NCBI GenBank assembly: GCA_937892255.1
Contig: CALAUL010000006.1
Span: forward strand, 1 to 64,000
Reading direction: 5' to 3'
Source: an uncultured Bacteroidales bacterium
Lineage (GTDB): Bacteria > Bacteroidota > Bacteroidia > Bacteroidales > Marinilabiliaceae
Length of the DNA stretch: 64,000 nucleotides
In this document: piece by piece, positions 37,096 through 45,552 of the stretch
How the letters are laid out: the number at the start of each line of letters is the position of its first letter
Numbering within the stretch: the first letter of the stretch is position 1
The notes under the pieces: generated by a model
The model's database searches: none
Told to the model about the DNA's origin: nothing
Seen by the model: only the letters and a program-made list of their open reading frames with translations
Made by a program: the position numbers and the translations under genes

Positions 37096-37658
37096 TACAG
37101 TTTATTCAAAAACTCCGTTATTCCTTCAGGCGAGAGCAACAAATTAGGTTTCACCAAATTCAATGCCGACTTTGGCATTGTATCAACTTCTGCCGTTTTC
37201 GGATCTTGCACTATGGTAAATCCTTTTTTATCAGCAATATCTTTCAGTCCCTTTGCTCCATCTTTATTGGCTCCCGTGAGTATTATTCCCAAACATTTGT
37301 CCCTATATGCCATTCCCGCAGATGACAATGTGTAGTCTATTGATGGTCGACTATGATTGTTCATATCTTCGATTGACAACGAAATAGTTCCATCGAACTC
37401 TACGAACATATGATAATTTGACGGAGCAAGATATACCTTTCCACCTTCTATTTTCTCTTTATCGACCGGTTCTATTACTGGCAAAGACGACTTGAGGTTT
37501 AGACTTTCGACTAATCCCGACCTAATATGTTTCAACCTGTGCATGCATATTATTATCGGCAAACTAAAATCCGGCCTTAATTTTGAAAGCATTTTCAAAA
37601 CTAAAGCAAAACTACCGGCTGAACCTCCTATTACGACTGCTTTATATTCACTCATCAT
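37095..37658 (-). CDS. Stand-alone CheB methylesterase domain
   Basis: A 187-residue protein that is only the catalytic domain of CheB. The Ser in GGSAGSF, the His in CMHRLK and the Asp in TGANKDGAKG form the expected triad, so it should demethylate or deamidate chemoreceptor glutamyl sites. It lacks the receiver domain and so would not be activated by CheA. A complete CheB is encoded 3.5 kb upstream in the same run. Two Met codons start it (37658 and 37655). Confidence 0.85.
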   Translation of the reverse strand: MMSEYKAVVIGGSAGSFALVLKMLSKLRPDFSLPIIICMHRLKHIRSGLVESLNLKSSLPVIEPVDKEKIEGGKVYLAPSNYHMFVEFDGTISLSIEDMNNHSRPSIDYTLSSAGMAYRDKCLGIILTGANKDGAKGLKDIADKKGFTIVQDPKTAEVDTMPKSALNLVKPNLLLSPEGITEFLNKL

Positions 37659-37671
37659 TTTCCTCCCTTCT

Positions 37672-38469
37672 TTACATTGTTGTCAAGCCGTAAATACTTT
37701 CATTTTCATTAATCACACTTACGTTCAAGTCTTTTACAATTAGTGACTCTTTAATGCCTATTGCCAACAATCCACCGTTTTTAAGTCTGTCACAAATGTA
37801 TCTGATCGCTCTCTCATGAAGAGCGTAACCATAATCGGTAAGATGATTCCTAAATATGATCATATCATACTTTTCTGTATCTGCGGACATATTCATATAC
37901 CACCCTTTCTTGAACGAAATGCCCGTAAACAGTTCTCTCTTCAATTCATGTCCTAAATCGTTCTCTACAATAAAATCTTCATATTTGTCCGAAGATTCGA
38001 GTCTTTCAAAATTAGACTTATTTATTTCATCTATTTTGTTTGAAATAAATCTTTTCTCAAGAATCTCTTTCTGATAATCCGATTCATAATTCACAACTAT
38101 ATCAACATCTTTCAATCCCAATTGTTTCACTACAACAAGAAAACTATATAATTCATATCCGTTTGTTGATATTGGAAACCATACCTTCAGTTTATTCTTA
38201 TCTGCTATCAGTTTTTTTATCGAACGCCAAAAAGCGGGGTCTCTGAACATCTCTGTACACGGAACACTAATGTCATAGGCTATCTTCCCCGCTTTTTCTG
38301 TGTCACCTAACATTGACTCGAAATCAGAGATTTTATGTATGTTGTTTTTCTCCAACACTCCCGTAAGTCTTCGTCTGAAAAACGACAAAGCATACCCGGT
38401 GTAATCTATACCAAGCGCTTCTTTCATTTTTACAGCCAAATTCTTTATGTCATTTATGGATAAAAACAT
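37672..38469 (-). CDS. CheR-like protein with degraded SAM site
   Basis: A 265-residue protein with the two-domain CheR plan: a helical N-domain (SFFRRRLTGVLE, then VPCTEMFRDPAFWRSI) and an alpha/beta C-domain. The SAM motif that reads W-SAxCSSGEEPY in true CheR is here VWFPISTNGYELYS, and the late CRNVLIYF motif is IIFRNHLTDYG. The acidic ribose-binding residues and the GEE turn are lost, so methyltransferase activity is unlikely. It may be a receptor-tail-binding decoy or adaptor. It lies 16 bases after another diverged CheR gene, presumably by duplication. Confidence 0.75.
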   Translation of the reverse strand: MFLSINDIKNLAVKMKEALGIDYTGYALSFFRRRLTGVLEKNNIHKISDFESMLGDTEKAGKIAYDISVPCTEMFRDPAFWRSIKKLIADKNKLKVWFPISTNGYELYSFLVVVKQLGLKDVDIVVNYESDYQKEILEKRFISNKIDEINKSNFERLESSDKYEDFIVENDLGHELKRELFTGISFKKGWYMNMSADTEKYDMIIFRNHLTDYGYALHERAIRYICDRLKNGGLLAIGIKESLIVKDLNVSVINENESIYGLTTM

Positions 38470-38485
38470 ACTACATACCTATTTG

Positions 38486-39292
38486 TTAGTTTATCTTCTG
38501 ATAATATATACCGCTTTGCTCAAATCTGTTTTTCATTGACATCGGCACCGACTCTCTTTTCCCAAAAACCAAATACCCGGTTTTGTAGAGTTTGTCGTTT
38601 ATCATCGTCATTATCTTTCGTTGTAACATATCATTGAAATATATCATAACGTTTCTGATAAACACGACGTCCACTTTGTACGCAAAGGGAGGTTTGTCTT
38701 GCACCAAATTTTGACGAAGGAACTTCGGAACTTCAAGTATGTCTTTCTTTACTTTCATTATATCTCGTTCCTTGTCTATGTCGAAATATTCTTCAAATTT
38801 AGAGTTACTTCCTATGCCTTTCATCACAGCATTGAAGCTCTCCACGTAATGGATATTGAATTGGTAAACGTATTCACCTTTTCTTGCTACAGACAATACT
38901 CGTGGGTTTAAATCTGTCCCGATTACACGACATCTATCCAAAATCCCCAACTCCTTAAGCAAAATCAGATTTGAATACGTCTCTAAGCCCACGCTACATC
39001 CTACATGCCAAAAAGTCACCGTTGACTTTGGCAAACTTTTATACATAGTCTTATACAACGCAATCCAAACCTCAGGGTCTCGAAACAATTCTGTTGTATT
39101 TACTGTGACTTCTTCAACAAAATGTCCTAAAAAAACTTCATCTGCTATTACTTTGTCTAAAAGTTCTTCAAAGGTCATCTTATTATCTTCGCAGATTTTA
39201 TTCAATCGACGAGATATTGAACTATCCGAATAGTCACAGAAATCATACTCAGTTCGAGCTTTCAACTCTTTCAGAAACCCCTTATAATCCAT
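38486..39292 (-). CDS. Diverged CheR methyltransferase paralogue
   Basis: A 268-residue CheR-type protein. The N-domain keeps SSISRRLNKICE and the TELFRDPEVW turn. The SAM region reads FWHVGCSVGLETYS (canonical SxGEEPYS altered at three positions), while GTDLNPRVLSVARKG and VVFIRNVMIYFND are well kept. It may still bind SAM, with weakened or changed activity. It is 11 bases downstream of the 625-residue sensor gene and 16 upstream of the still more diverged paralogue. Confidence 0.78.
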   Translation of the reverse strand: MDYKGFLKELKARTEYDFCDYSDSSISRRLNKICEDNKMTFEELLDKVIADEVFLGHFVEEVTVNTTELFRDPEVWIALYKTMYKSLPKSTVTFWHVGCSVGLETYSNLILLKELGILDRCRVIGTDLNPRVLSVARKGEYVYQFNIHYVESFNAVMKGIGSNSKFEEYFDIDKERDIMKVKKDILEVPKFLRQNLVQDKPPFAYKVDVVFIRNVMIYFNDMLQRKIMTMINDKLYKTGYLVFGKRESVPMSMKNRFEQSGIYYQKIN

Positions 39293-39303
39293 AACCCCGA
39301 CTA

Positions 39304-41181
39304 TTAGAACAATTCAACCTCTATGTTTTGGATAAATGCTGTGAATGAATGATCATCTCCAACCTCTGCTTCCGACAATAGGAACAACACAGGAACATCT
39401 TCTCCAAATTTATTCTTTATAGGAATTTCTCGACGCTCGCCGACTATCTTATCCATTTCCGGATTTACGAACTTCTTTACAAAATCATCATTTTGCATAG
39501 ACTCATTTGAGAATAGCATTGATACATCATTTCCCAGCACTTCGCTTCTCTGGTAGCCCCAAAGTTTTTCCGCTGCAGCATTAAAGAACTCCACGACTCC
39601 CTTACCATCTATTGTTATTATAGCGTCAAGAGCTCCCTCCAACGTCATTTCATTTCTGATTTTTACGGCCTCAATCTCTCTAAACTGCATCTTCATTTCG
39701 TTTCGCGCATCTTGAAGCATTATGTCGAGCTCTTCCTTACTACGTTTCATTTCTTGCTCGAGTTTAACCTGGTCTGCTATATTTGTCTCCAAGCTAATTA
39801 CTTTCAATACTTCTCCGTAGCTATCTACAACAGGTGAATACGTCGACAGCAACCATACTTCTTCTCCCTTCTTTGTTCTGCGTCTTACTCGTCCATTAAA
39901 TGTCTCTCCCTTGCTTACCGTATCCAAGATTTCGTCCAATTGTTCTACATCTTCTTTAAAGAAGAACACACGAATATTCTGACCTTCAATCTCCTCCGGC
40001 TTGTATTGGAACGTCTTTAAATAGTTCGCATTTATGGTGATTATCGTTCCATCTGTTTCAAATTCGCAACTGATTGATGCATGATTTATAGCGTCGAGCA
40101 TACCTTTCATCTCTATCTCTCGACGTTCGTTTTCTTCTTGTGTTGCTTGCATCTCTTCAAGGTTCTGACGCAACTCTTCTTCTTGTTGTGCCATCTTCTC
40201 TGCTTGGATCTGTGTCTCACGCAACAATTCCGACGTCTGAATATTCGTCTTTACAGATGATATAGTTAGAGCTATACTCTCCGCAACTTTTTCCACAAAC
40301 GATATTTCGTGCTCCAAAAACGGTTTGAATGATGCCATTTCTATTACGCCGAAAACATCATCATTTGCTTTAAGTGGTACCAAAAGCAACGAACTTGGAT
40401 TAGATTCTCCTAATCCAGATGTCACGGTGATGTAATTGTTAGGTATATCCGTTATGTATATAGATTCCATTTCCAATGCACATCGACCTACTAACCCTTC
40501 TCCCCACATTATCTTTTTGTCTGCAAATTTGCGTCTGTCGAATGCGATAAAACCAGTCAATTCAAAATATTTCTGACCGCTCTTGTCTTCGTTAATAATA
40601 AAGAAACCTGCCTGATTTATCTTCATATAGTCAACAATGTATCGAATGATATTGTATGACAAATCTTCCATACTATCATTGTTTCTACGCAAGATTTCAG
40701 CAAACTGGGCTTGACCATTTGTCACCCATGTTCGCTGATCTTCTTCCAATCGACGTTGTTGTTCCTCTTTTTTGTTACTTATCAAATTCTCTCGCAGTTT
40801 TGACAACGAATAGCCCAAGTCATCACTTTCGTCCGATATTTTCAAGTCTGCATCCAATTTCCCTTCACTCAAGTCTTCAACAAACTCCAATATAGCTGAT
40901 GACTTTTTTTCTCTCTGTTTTAATATCTGACTCTGGCGTTTGATTATTTTAGACATGCTCACCGACATAAAATATCCGGCCACTGCACAAAGCAGAGGGA
41001 AAAACATAACGACCCATATGGCAGGAAAGACGCGCACAAATTCAGCCCATGTGCGTTCTGTCTCATGATATACATCAGAGTCTGCGGCTATCAAAATGGT
41101 TATCAACGATACAACCAAACCAAAAACAAAACCTCGCAATGCATGTATACGCACCAACCTATTTAGTTTCTTACTCTTCAT
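39304..41181 (-). CDS. Membrane sensor with GAF and two PAS domains, no output domain
   Basis: A 625-residue protein: membrane helices at about 15-33 and 53-75, a HAMP-like linker with coiled coil (about 80-150), a GAF domain (about 165-310), another coiled coil (about 315-360), a PAS domain (about 365-485) and a second PAS domain (about 510-625). It ends within the PAS fold: there is no kinase, cyclase, MA or phosphatase domain. It must therefore signal by contact, for example to the histidine-kinase-like protein or the diverged CheR encoded on either side. The GAF domain is a close relative of those in the two sensors downstream. Confidence 0.82.
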   Translation of the reverse strand: MKSKKLNRLVRIHALRGFVFGLVVSLITILIAADSDVYHETERTWAEFVRVFPAIWVVMFFPLLCAVAGYFMSVSMSKIIKRQSQILKQREKKSSAILEFVEDLSEGKLDADLKISDESDDLGYSLSKLRENLISNKKEEQQRRLEEDQRTWVTNGQAQFAEILRRNNDSMEDLSYNIIRYIVDYMKINQAGFFIINEDKSGQKYFELTGFIAFDRRKFADKKIMWGEGLVGRCALEMESIYITDIPNNYITVTSGLGESNPSSLLLVPLKANDDVFGVIEMASFKPFLEHEISFVEKVAESIALTISSVKTNIQTSELLRETQIQAEKMAQQEEELRQNLEEMQATQEENERREIEMKGMLDAINHASISCEFETDGTIITINANYLKTFQYKPEEIEGQNIRVFFFKEDVEQLDEILDTVSKGETFNGRVRRRTKKGEEVWLLSTYSPVVDSYGEVLKVISLETNIADQVKLEQEMKRSKEELDIMLQDARNEMKMQFREIEAVKIRNEMTLEGALDAIITIDGKGVVEFFNAAAEKLWGYQRSEVLGNDVSMLFSNESMQNDDFVKKFVNPEMDKIVGERREIPIKNKFGEDVPVLFLLSEAEVGDDHSFTAFIQNIEVELF

Positions 41182-41214
41182 TTATTCAGTCGATTAATTA
41201 AGTGTATTCTTTTT

Positions 41215-42360
41215 CTATTTGAACATCTTTACAAGATGCTCTGCCATGTTATCAATTGACACTATGTCGTCAACAGCTCCGGCTTTTATGGCCTCCTTTG
41301 GCATACCAAAGACAACACATGAAGCTTCGTCCTGTGCAATCGTCTTTGCTCCTGTTTCATGCATTTCAGACATTCCCTTTGCGCCATCATTTCCCATTCC
41401 TGTAAGTATCACTCCCACTGCATTCTTCCCCGCATACCGCGCCGCCGAACGAAATAAGACATCTACCGAAGGACGATGTCTGTTAACCAATGGACCCTCC
41501 TTTACTTCAACAAAATACTCTTTGCCCACTCTCTTCAATAACATATGTCTGTTCCCCGGAGCAATCAGCACTCTGCCTTTGTATAACTTATCACCATTCT
41601 CGGCTTCCTTAACCTCTAACTTCGAAATTTGATTTAAACTGTTTGAAAACGAACGTGTAAACCCTTCCGGCATGTGTTGTACTATAGCCATTCCCGGCAT
41701 ATTCTCCGGCAGGTCTCTCAACAATTTTCTTATTGCTTCTGTTCCTCCTGTTGACGAACCTAACACTATGACTTTATCTGTACTTACAATAACATCGTTG
41801 GCGGACGACTTTTCCAAGACTACGTCCGCTGTATACTTCGGACTAACTGATGCTATGCCAACAGGAGAAGTAGCTTTTGGCGTCTCCTTAACTGGCGATG
41901 TCTCTGCGTACTCTCCCGGTTTCTTTCTCTTCAACTTTGCATGTGCTGCAGCCTTGACAACATCACACAACATTATGTGCGACTCCTGAAAGAATTGATC
42001 AGGATTCATCGCCGGCTTACCAATTATTTCACTTGCTCCGTACTCCAACGCTTTAAGCGCAACCTCTGTGCCGGCTGTCGTAAGAGACGAAATGACAACA
42101 ACTGGTATAGGATGTTGAGACATTATCTTACGCAAAAACGTAAGACCGTCCATTCGAGGCATCTCAATGTCAAGCGTAATAACATCCGGCACCTCTTTCA
42201 TGATTTTCTTGACCGCTATAATAGGATCTGCGGCTGTTCCCATTACCTCTATCTCTGGATCACTTTCCAAAATGGAAGACAAGGACTGTCTTACTACCGC
42301 CGAATCATCTACTATCAGAACTCTTATCTTTCTTTCCATACCAATTGCCTTTTCTGACAA
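41215..42360 (-). CDS. cheB: Chemotaxis response regulator methylesterase/deamidase CheB
   Basis: A 381-residue full-length CheB. The receiver (about 10-130) has Asp18-Asp19, phospho-acceptor Asp64 (LDIEMP) and Lys in IIGKPA; a linker of about 60 residues follows. The methylesterase domain (about 195-381) has the Ser in [11 protein letters not shown], His in VQHMPEGF and Asp in GMGNDGAKG. CheA phosphorylation should activate it for adaptation of the receptor. It starts 3 bases after cheD stops; a second in-frame ATG at 42339 is possible. Confidence 0.95.
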   Translation of the reverse strand: MSEKAIGMERKIRVLIVDDSAVVRQSLSSILESDPEIEVMGTAADPIIAVKKIMKEVPDVITLDIEMPRMDGLTFLRKIMSQHPIPVVVISSLTTAGTEVALKALEYGASEIIGKPAMNPDQFFQESHIMLCDVVKAAAHAKLKRKKPGEYAETSPVKETPKATSPVGIASVSPKYTADVVLEKSSANDVIVSTDKVIVLGSSTGGTEAIRKLLRDLPENMPGMAIVQHMPEGFTRSFSNSLNQISKLEVKEAENGDKLYKGRVLIAPGNRHMLLKRVGKEYFVEVKEGPLVNRHRPSVDVLFRSAARYAGKNAVGVILTGMGNDGAKGMSEMHETGAKTIAQDEASCVVFGMPKEAIKAGAVDDIVSIDNMAEHLVKMFK

Positions 42361-42363
42361 GAA

Positions 42364-42837
42364 TTATAATTCTCGTTTGTCCAAAAATTTGTGTCTAACT
42401 TCACCTGTGTCTGTGAAGAATAGTATCTTTCTTCCTCGCTTTCCGCCCGTGCTCGAACCAACAACAGGTATCTTGCGTTCCTCCAACATCAAGCGGGCTA
42501 TCATTATATTCCTTTCGCCTATCATTGTTGAAGATTTTCCGCCTCCAACGTCCAATAGTTCTCCTCCACCAAAAACCTTTGCTTGTATATCCTCTATTCG
42601 ACTACCCATGCTTTTCATTTTCTCTATAAGTTTGTCAATAGCAATATTTCCATACTTTGGCGAGGCCAAATCATTGCCACTCCATGTTGGCAACATATAA
42701 TGATTTATTCCTCCGAAATGAAGCCGTTTGTCCCACAAGCAAACCGCAACGCACGACCCCAAGACTGTTTTGACTACATAAGGCTCTTTGCTGGCAAAAA
42801 ACGACGAAGGATATAAAAAATGCTGTAAATATTCCAT
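42364..42837 (-). CDS. cheD: Chemoreceptor glutamine deamidase CheD
   Basis: A 157-residue CheD. The catalytic residues are in TVLGSCVAVCLWD (Thr and Cys) and GGINHYMLP (His), and FGGGELLD and TGGKRGRKI are also typical. CheD deamidates receptor glutamines and in some species is regulated by CheC and CheY-P; no CheC is in this run. Placement directly before cheB supports an adaptation role for the single MCP encoded here. Confidence 0.93.
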   Translation of the reverse strand: MEYLQHFLYPSSFFASKEPYVVKTVLGSCVAVCLWDKRLHFGGINHYMLPTWSGNDLASPKYGNIAIDKLIEKMKSMGSRIEDIQAKVFGGGELLDVGGGKSSTMIGERNIMIARLMLEERKIPVVGSSTGGKRGRKILFFTDTGEVRHKFLDKREL

Positions 42838-42849
42838 TCGTCCAATCTT

Positions 42850-43749
42850 TTAAAAAATCTCATCACCATCGTCAAAGAACACGTCATCGCCATCTCCACT
42901 GAAACAATCAATGACAGTCTGCGATTCCGGAATAGTCAGTGTAAATATTGTGCCTTCTCCTTTCTGGCTCTTAATATCTATCTGCGCTCCTATGACATCA
43001 CATAGCGCCTTTGTGATTGACAATCCTAAGCCATGACCTTGGTTTATTGAGTTAATACCCGTGTCTAATCGTTTGAATCGTTCGAAAATAATGTTTTGAT
43101 TCTTTTCCGATATGCCCGTTCCAAAGTCTTGAATAGATATGTACAACATATCATCTTCTACCCACAATTTTAAAATTACTTTGCTATCCTTATAACTGTA
43201 TTTTATAGCATTGTTAAGGATGTTGCTCAGTATCTGCTTCAACTTCTCCGAATCTGTTTTGTAATAATAGTTCTTGCCAAAACCAAATTCTATTTGATAG
43301 TCGAGTATTATGTCGATTCCCATTTTACGAGCCACAACAGAGAACGAGTCAATAACCGTCTGCGCCAAGTTGCGTACGTTGACCTTTGATATGTTAGGCC
43401 CTATTTCTCCTGCCTCGATCTTTGCTGCAGTAAAAATATTCTTTAACTGAAAATCCAAGTTAAATGCCTCGTTATGTATGAGGGCAACCATAGATACAAC
43501 TTTCTTCCAATCCTGTTTCTCGACCGATAATATAGACTTTGACAAACCTAATATCGATGTAAAAGGATTTACTATCTCGTTGGTGATGTTTGATATAAAA
43601 TGGCTCTTTAGTGCCTCTGAATCCTTCAAACGTTTACTCATTACTTGATAGTCAAGACTGAGCGCATCAAGCTTCTCCTCTATACTCTTTCTCTCTTCAA
43701 GTCGCCTCTTGAGTTCTTTTAGCAATTGTTTGTCTGATAAGTTGTTCAT
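42850..43749 (-). CDS. Histidine-kinase-like protein lacking the phospho-acceptor His
   Basis: A 299-residue soluble protein: coiled coil (about 10-48), HisKA-type dimerisation helix (about 48-115), HATPase domain (about 155-275) and a very acidic tail with DGDD and DDGDE runs. The H-box, which normally reads SHE-TP, is NITNEIVNPF, so Asn57 replaces the His. The N-box (ILSNILNNAIKY), G1 (DFGTGIS) and G2 (GHGLGLSI) are intact, so it should still bind ATP. It may be a phosphatase, a heterodimer partner or a scaffold. It sits between cheR and cheD with gaps of 10 and 12 bases. Confidence 0.85.
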   Translation of the reverse strand: MNNLSDKQLLKELKRRLEERKSIEEKLDALSLDYQVMSKRLKDSEALKSHFISNITNEIVNPFTSILGLSKSILSVEKQDWKKVVSMVALIHNEAFNLDFQLKNIFTAAKIEAGEIGPNISKVNVRNLAQTVIDSFSVVARKMGIDIILDYQIEFGFGKNYYYKTDSEKLKQILSNILNNAIKYSYKDSKVILKLWVEDDMLYISIQDFGTGISEKNQNIIFERFKRLDTGINSINQGHGLGLSITKALCDVIGAQIDIKSQKGEGTIFTLTIPESQTVIDCFSGDGDDVFFDDGDEIF

Positions 43750-43759
43750 ATCTATAGTT

Positions 43760-44626
43760 TTATATTTTTTTAAATATTGTAGGTTTCACGCTTTGTAATG
43801 GTACTTCCATATTCGCTACCGACTCGGAATGTCCTATAAACAAATAGCCTCCAGGTATTAAGTGTCGACATAATTTATTTATGACTTTTTCCTGTGTCTC
43901 GTGGTCAAAGTAGATAAGTACATTACGACAAAATATAACGTCATATTTCTCTGTTATATCGTAAACGCTATCCATTAGGTTTAGATATTTTAAAGAAATA
44001 TTTTTCTGAAGCTGCGGAATTACCCTGACAGTAGGTGTATGCCTATCTTTGCTTCTTAGAAAATATTTTCTCTTCAAATGCATTGGGATTACATCTACAC
44101 TCTTTTCTGCATAGATTCCCATCATAGCTTTATTCAATACATTTGAAGATATGTCTGTTCCTAGTATCGAAAACGTGAACCCCGCATTTTGTTCTATAAA
44201 TTCGTTTAACACTATGCTTATAGTGTATGGTTCTTCCCCACTCGAACAGGCTGCACTCCATATCTTTATCTTTCGTTTCCCCTCCGATACATACTGAGGC
44301 AATATTTCCTTCGACAAAAAGTCAAAATGTACCGGTTCTCGAAAGAAATCCGTTTTATTCGTCGTTACAACACTAAGAAAATTATATAACTCGTTCTTTT
44401 GCCCTTCCTCACTGAAAAAATATTCTTTATACTCTGAATATGAGTTCATCTTCAATTCCCTGATTCTTTTCAACAATCTGCCTTGTAACATAACTCTCTT
44501 AATGTCTGGCATCTTTATGCCAAACTCTGTATATATATAATCACTAAAAACTTTAAAGTCACTCTGCGACAATTCTGCTTTGAAGCAATCAAGTTCTCCG
44601 CTTGTTGTATCCAATATCTCACTCAT
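43760..44626 (-). CDS. cheR: Chemotaxis protein methyltransferase CheR
   Basis: A 288-residue canonical CheR that methylates receptor glutamates using SAM. The N-terminal helical domain has MLQGRLLKRIREL, then TDFFREPVHFD. The SAM motif is IWSAACSSGEEPYTIS, followed by ILGTDISSNVL and the IFCRNVLIYFDHE motif. It also has the beta subdomain able to hold a receptor C-terminal pentapeptide, and the MCP of this run ends in such a peptide (NYEKF). Of the three CheR-type genes this is the only one with all motifs. Confidence 0.95.
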   Translation of the reverse strand: MSEILDTTSGELDCFKAELSQSDFKVFSDYIYTEFGIKMPDIKRVMLQGRLLKRIRELKMNSYSEYKEYFFSEEGQKNELYNFLSVVTTNKTDFFREPVHFDFLSKEILPQYVSEGKRKIKIWSAACSSGEEPYTISIVLNEFIEQNAGFTFSILGTDISSNVLNKAMMGIYAEKSVDVIPMHLKRKYFLRSKDRHTPTVRVIPQLQKNISLKYLNLMDSVYDITEKYDVIFCRNVLIYFDHETQEKVINKLCRHLIPGGYLFIGHSESVANMEVPLQSVKPTIFKKI

Positions 44627-44647
44627 AACTCACACTTTATCTCTTTA

Positions 44648-45100
44648 CTACGACATAATTCTCTTTATCTCGACTATTTCGGTGTCCGAAAATACTTTGT
44701 CTACATCTAATGCCAAAACCAAGTTTGCGCCACTTTTTATGGTGCATCCTATGTATCCCGGTTTATATAATGTTTCCAAATATTGTTTTTCTCCCTCTTC
44801 AACTGTTATTACGTCCGATACTTTGTCAACGACCAAAGCTACCTTGAATTGTCCTTCTCCTTTATTTACAGATACTATAATAGTACATGTCTGTTCTTTT
44901 ATCTCTATCGCTGACAATCCGAATTTCTGGCCGCAATCTATCAAAGGCATGACTTCTCCTCTGTAATCTACTAATCCTAGTAGATACGGCAAATTTGTTG
45001 ACTGAGAACTTGGAACTAAGTATTCCATTATCTCAACAACGTTTTCTACCGGCAATCCGAAGATATTGCCACTTGCTTCGTATGTCAGATATGCATTCAT
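44648..45100 (-). CDS. cheW: CheW-type coupling protein (first)
   Basis: A 150-residue CheW that couples chemoreceptors to CheA. The double SH3-like fold shows in YLTYEASGNIFGLPVENVVEIME, described here by its ends only (residues 4-26), PYLLGLVDYRGEVMPLIDC and the later IIVSVNKG and VALVVDKVSDV strands. It starts on the base at which the other cheW gene stops (TAATG-type overlap), so the two paralogues are co-translated. Confidence 0.9.
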   Translation of the reverse strand: MNAYLTYEASGNIFGLPVENVVEIMEYLVPSSQSTNLPYLLGLVDYRGEVMPLIDCGQKFGLSAIEIKEQTCTIIVSVNKGEGQFKVALVVDKVSDVITVEEGEKQYLETLYKPGYIGCTIKSGANLVLALDVDKVFSDTEIVEIKRIMS

Positions 45101-45546
45101 TATTTTTCCAATTCCTTAGATAATACATCTAAATTTATTAAATACACAAACTTATCTCCCTCTTGTAATGTTCCTCTCAATGAAGGTTGCACCATTTTGT
45201 CTACTTCCAACACTACGTCGTTTTTGACTGCTTTCGGGTCGTAGTCAAACACCTCATCGACTTCATCAACCTTTATCCCTACTAATGTCTCATTCGTCCC
45301 ATCAACAGATACTATTATGATAGATGCTTCGGGCAAATCTTCTTCAGGTTCTGCTCCTAACATCATTCGAAAATCAACCACAGGTATCATGTTTCCATGA
45401 TTGTTTATTACGCCCAAAAAGTACTCTTTTGACAATGGCACATGTGTCGGTTTTGTCATCTCCAATATATGAAGCACATTGATTGATTCCACACCGAAAT
45501 ACTCTCCAGCAACTTTGAATGATGTTATCGAATTTATTGTCTCCAT
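45100..45546 (-). CDS. cheW: CheW-type coupling protein (second)
   Basis: A 148-residue second CheW. SFKVAGEYFGVESINVLHIL, the YFLGVINNHGNMIPVVDFR turn and VGIKVDEVDEV are the family marks. It has a longer, acidic middle than its neighbour. It starts 6 bases after cheA stops. Two distinct CheW proteins next to one CheA suggest that one may serve alternative receptors or the array periphery. Confidence 0.9.
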   Translation of the reverse strand: METINSITSFKVAGEYFGVESINVLHILEMTKPTHVPLSKEYFLGVINNHGNMIPVVDFRMMLGAEPEEDLPEASIIIVSVDGTNETLVGIKVDEVDEVFDYDPKAVKNDVVLEVDKMVQPSLRGTLQEGDKFVYLINLDVLSKELEK

Positions 45547-45552
45547 ACGCTT

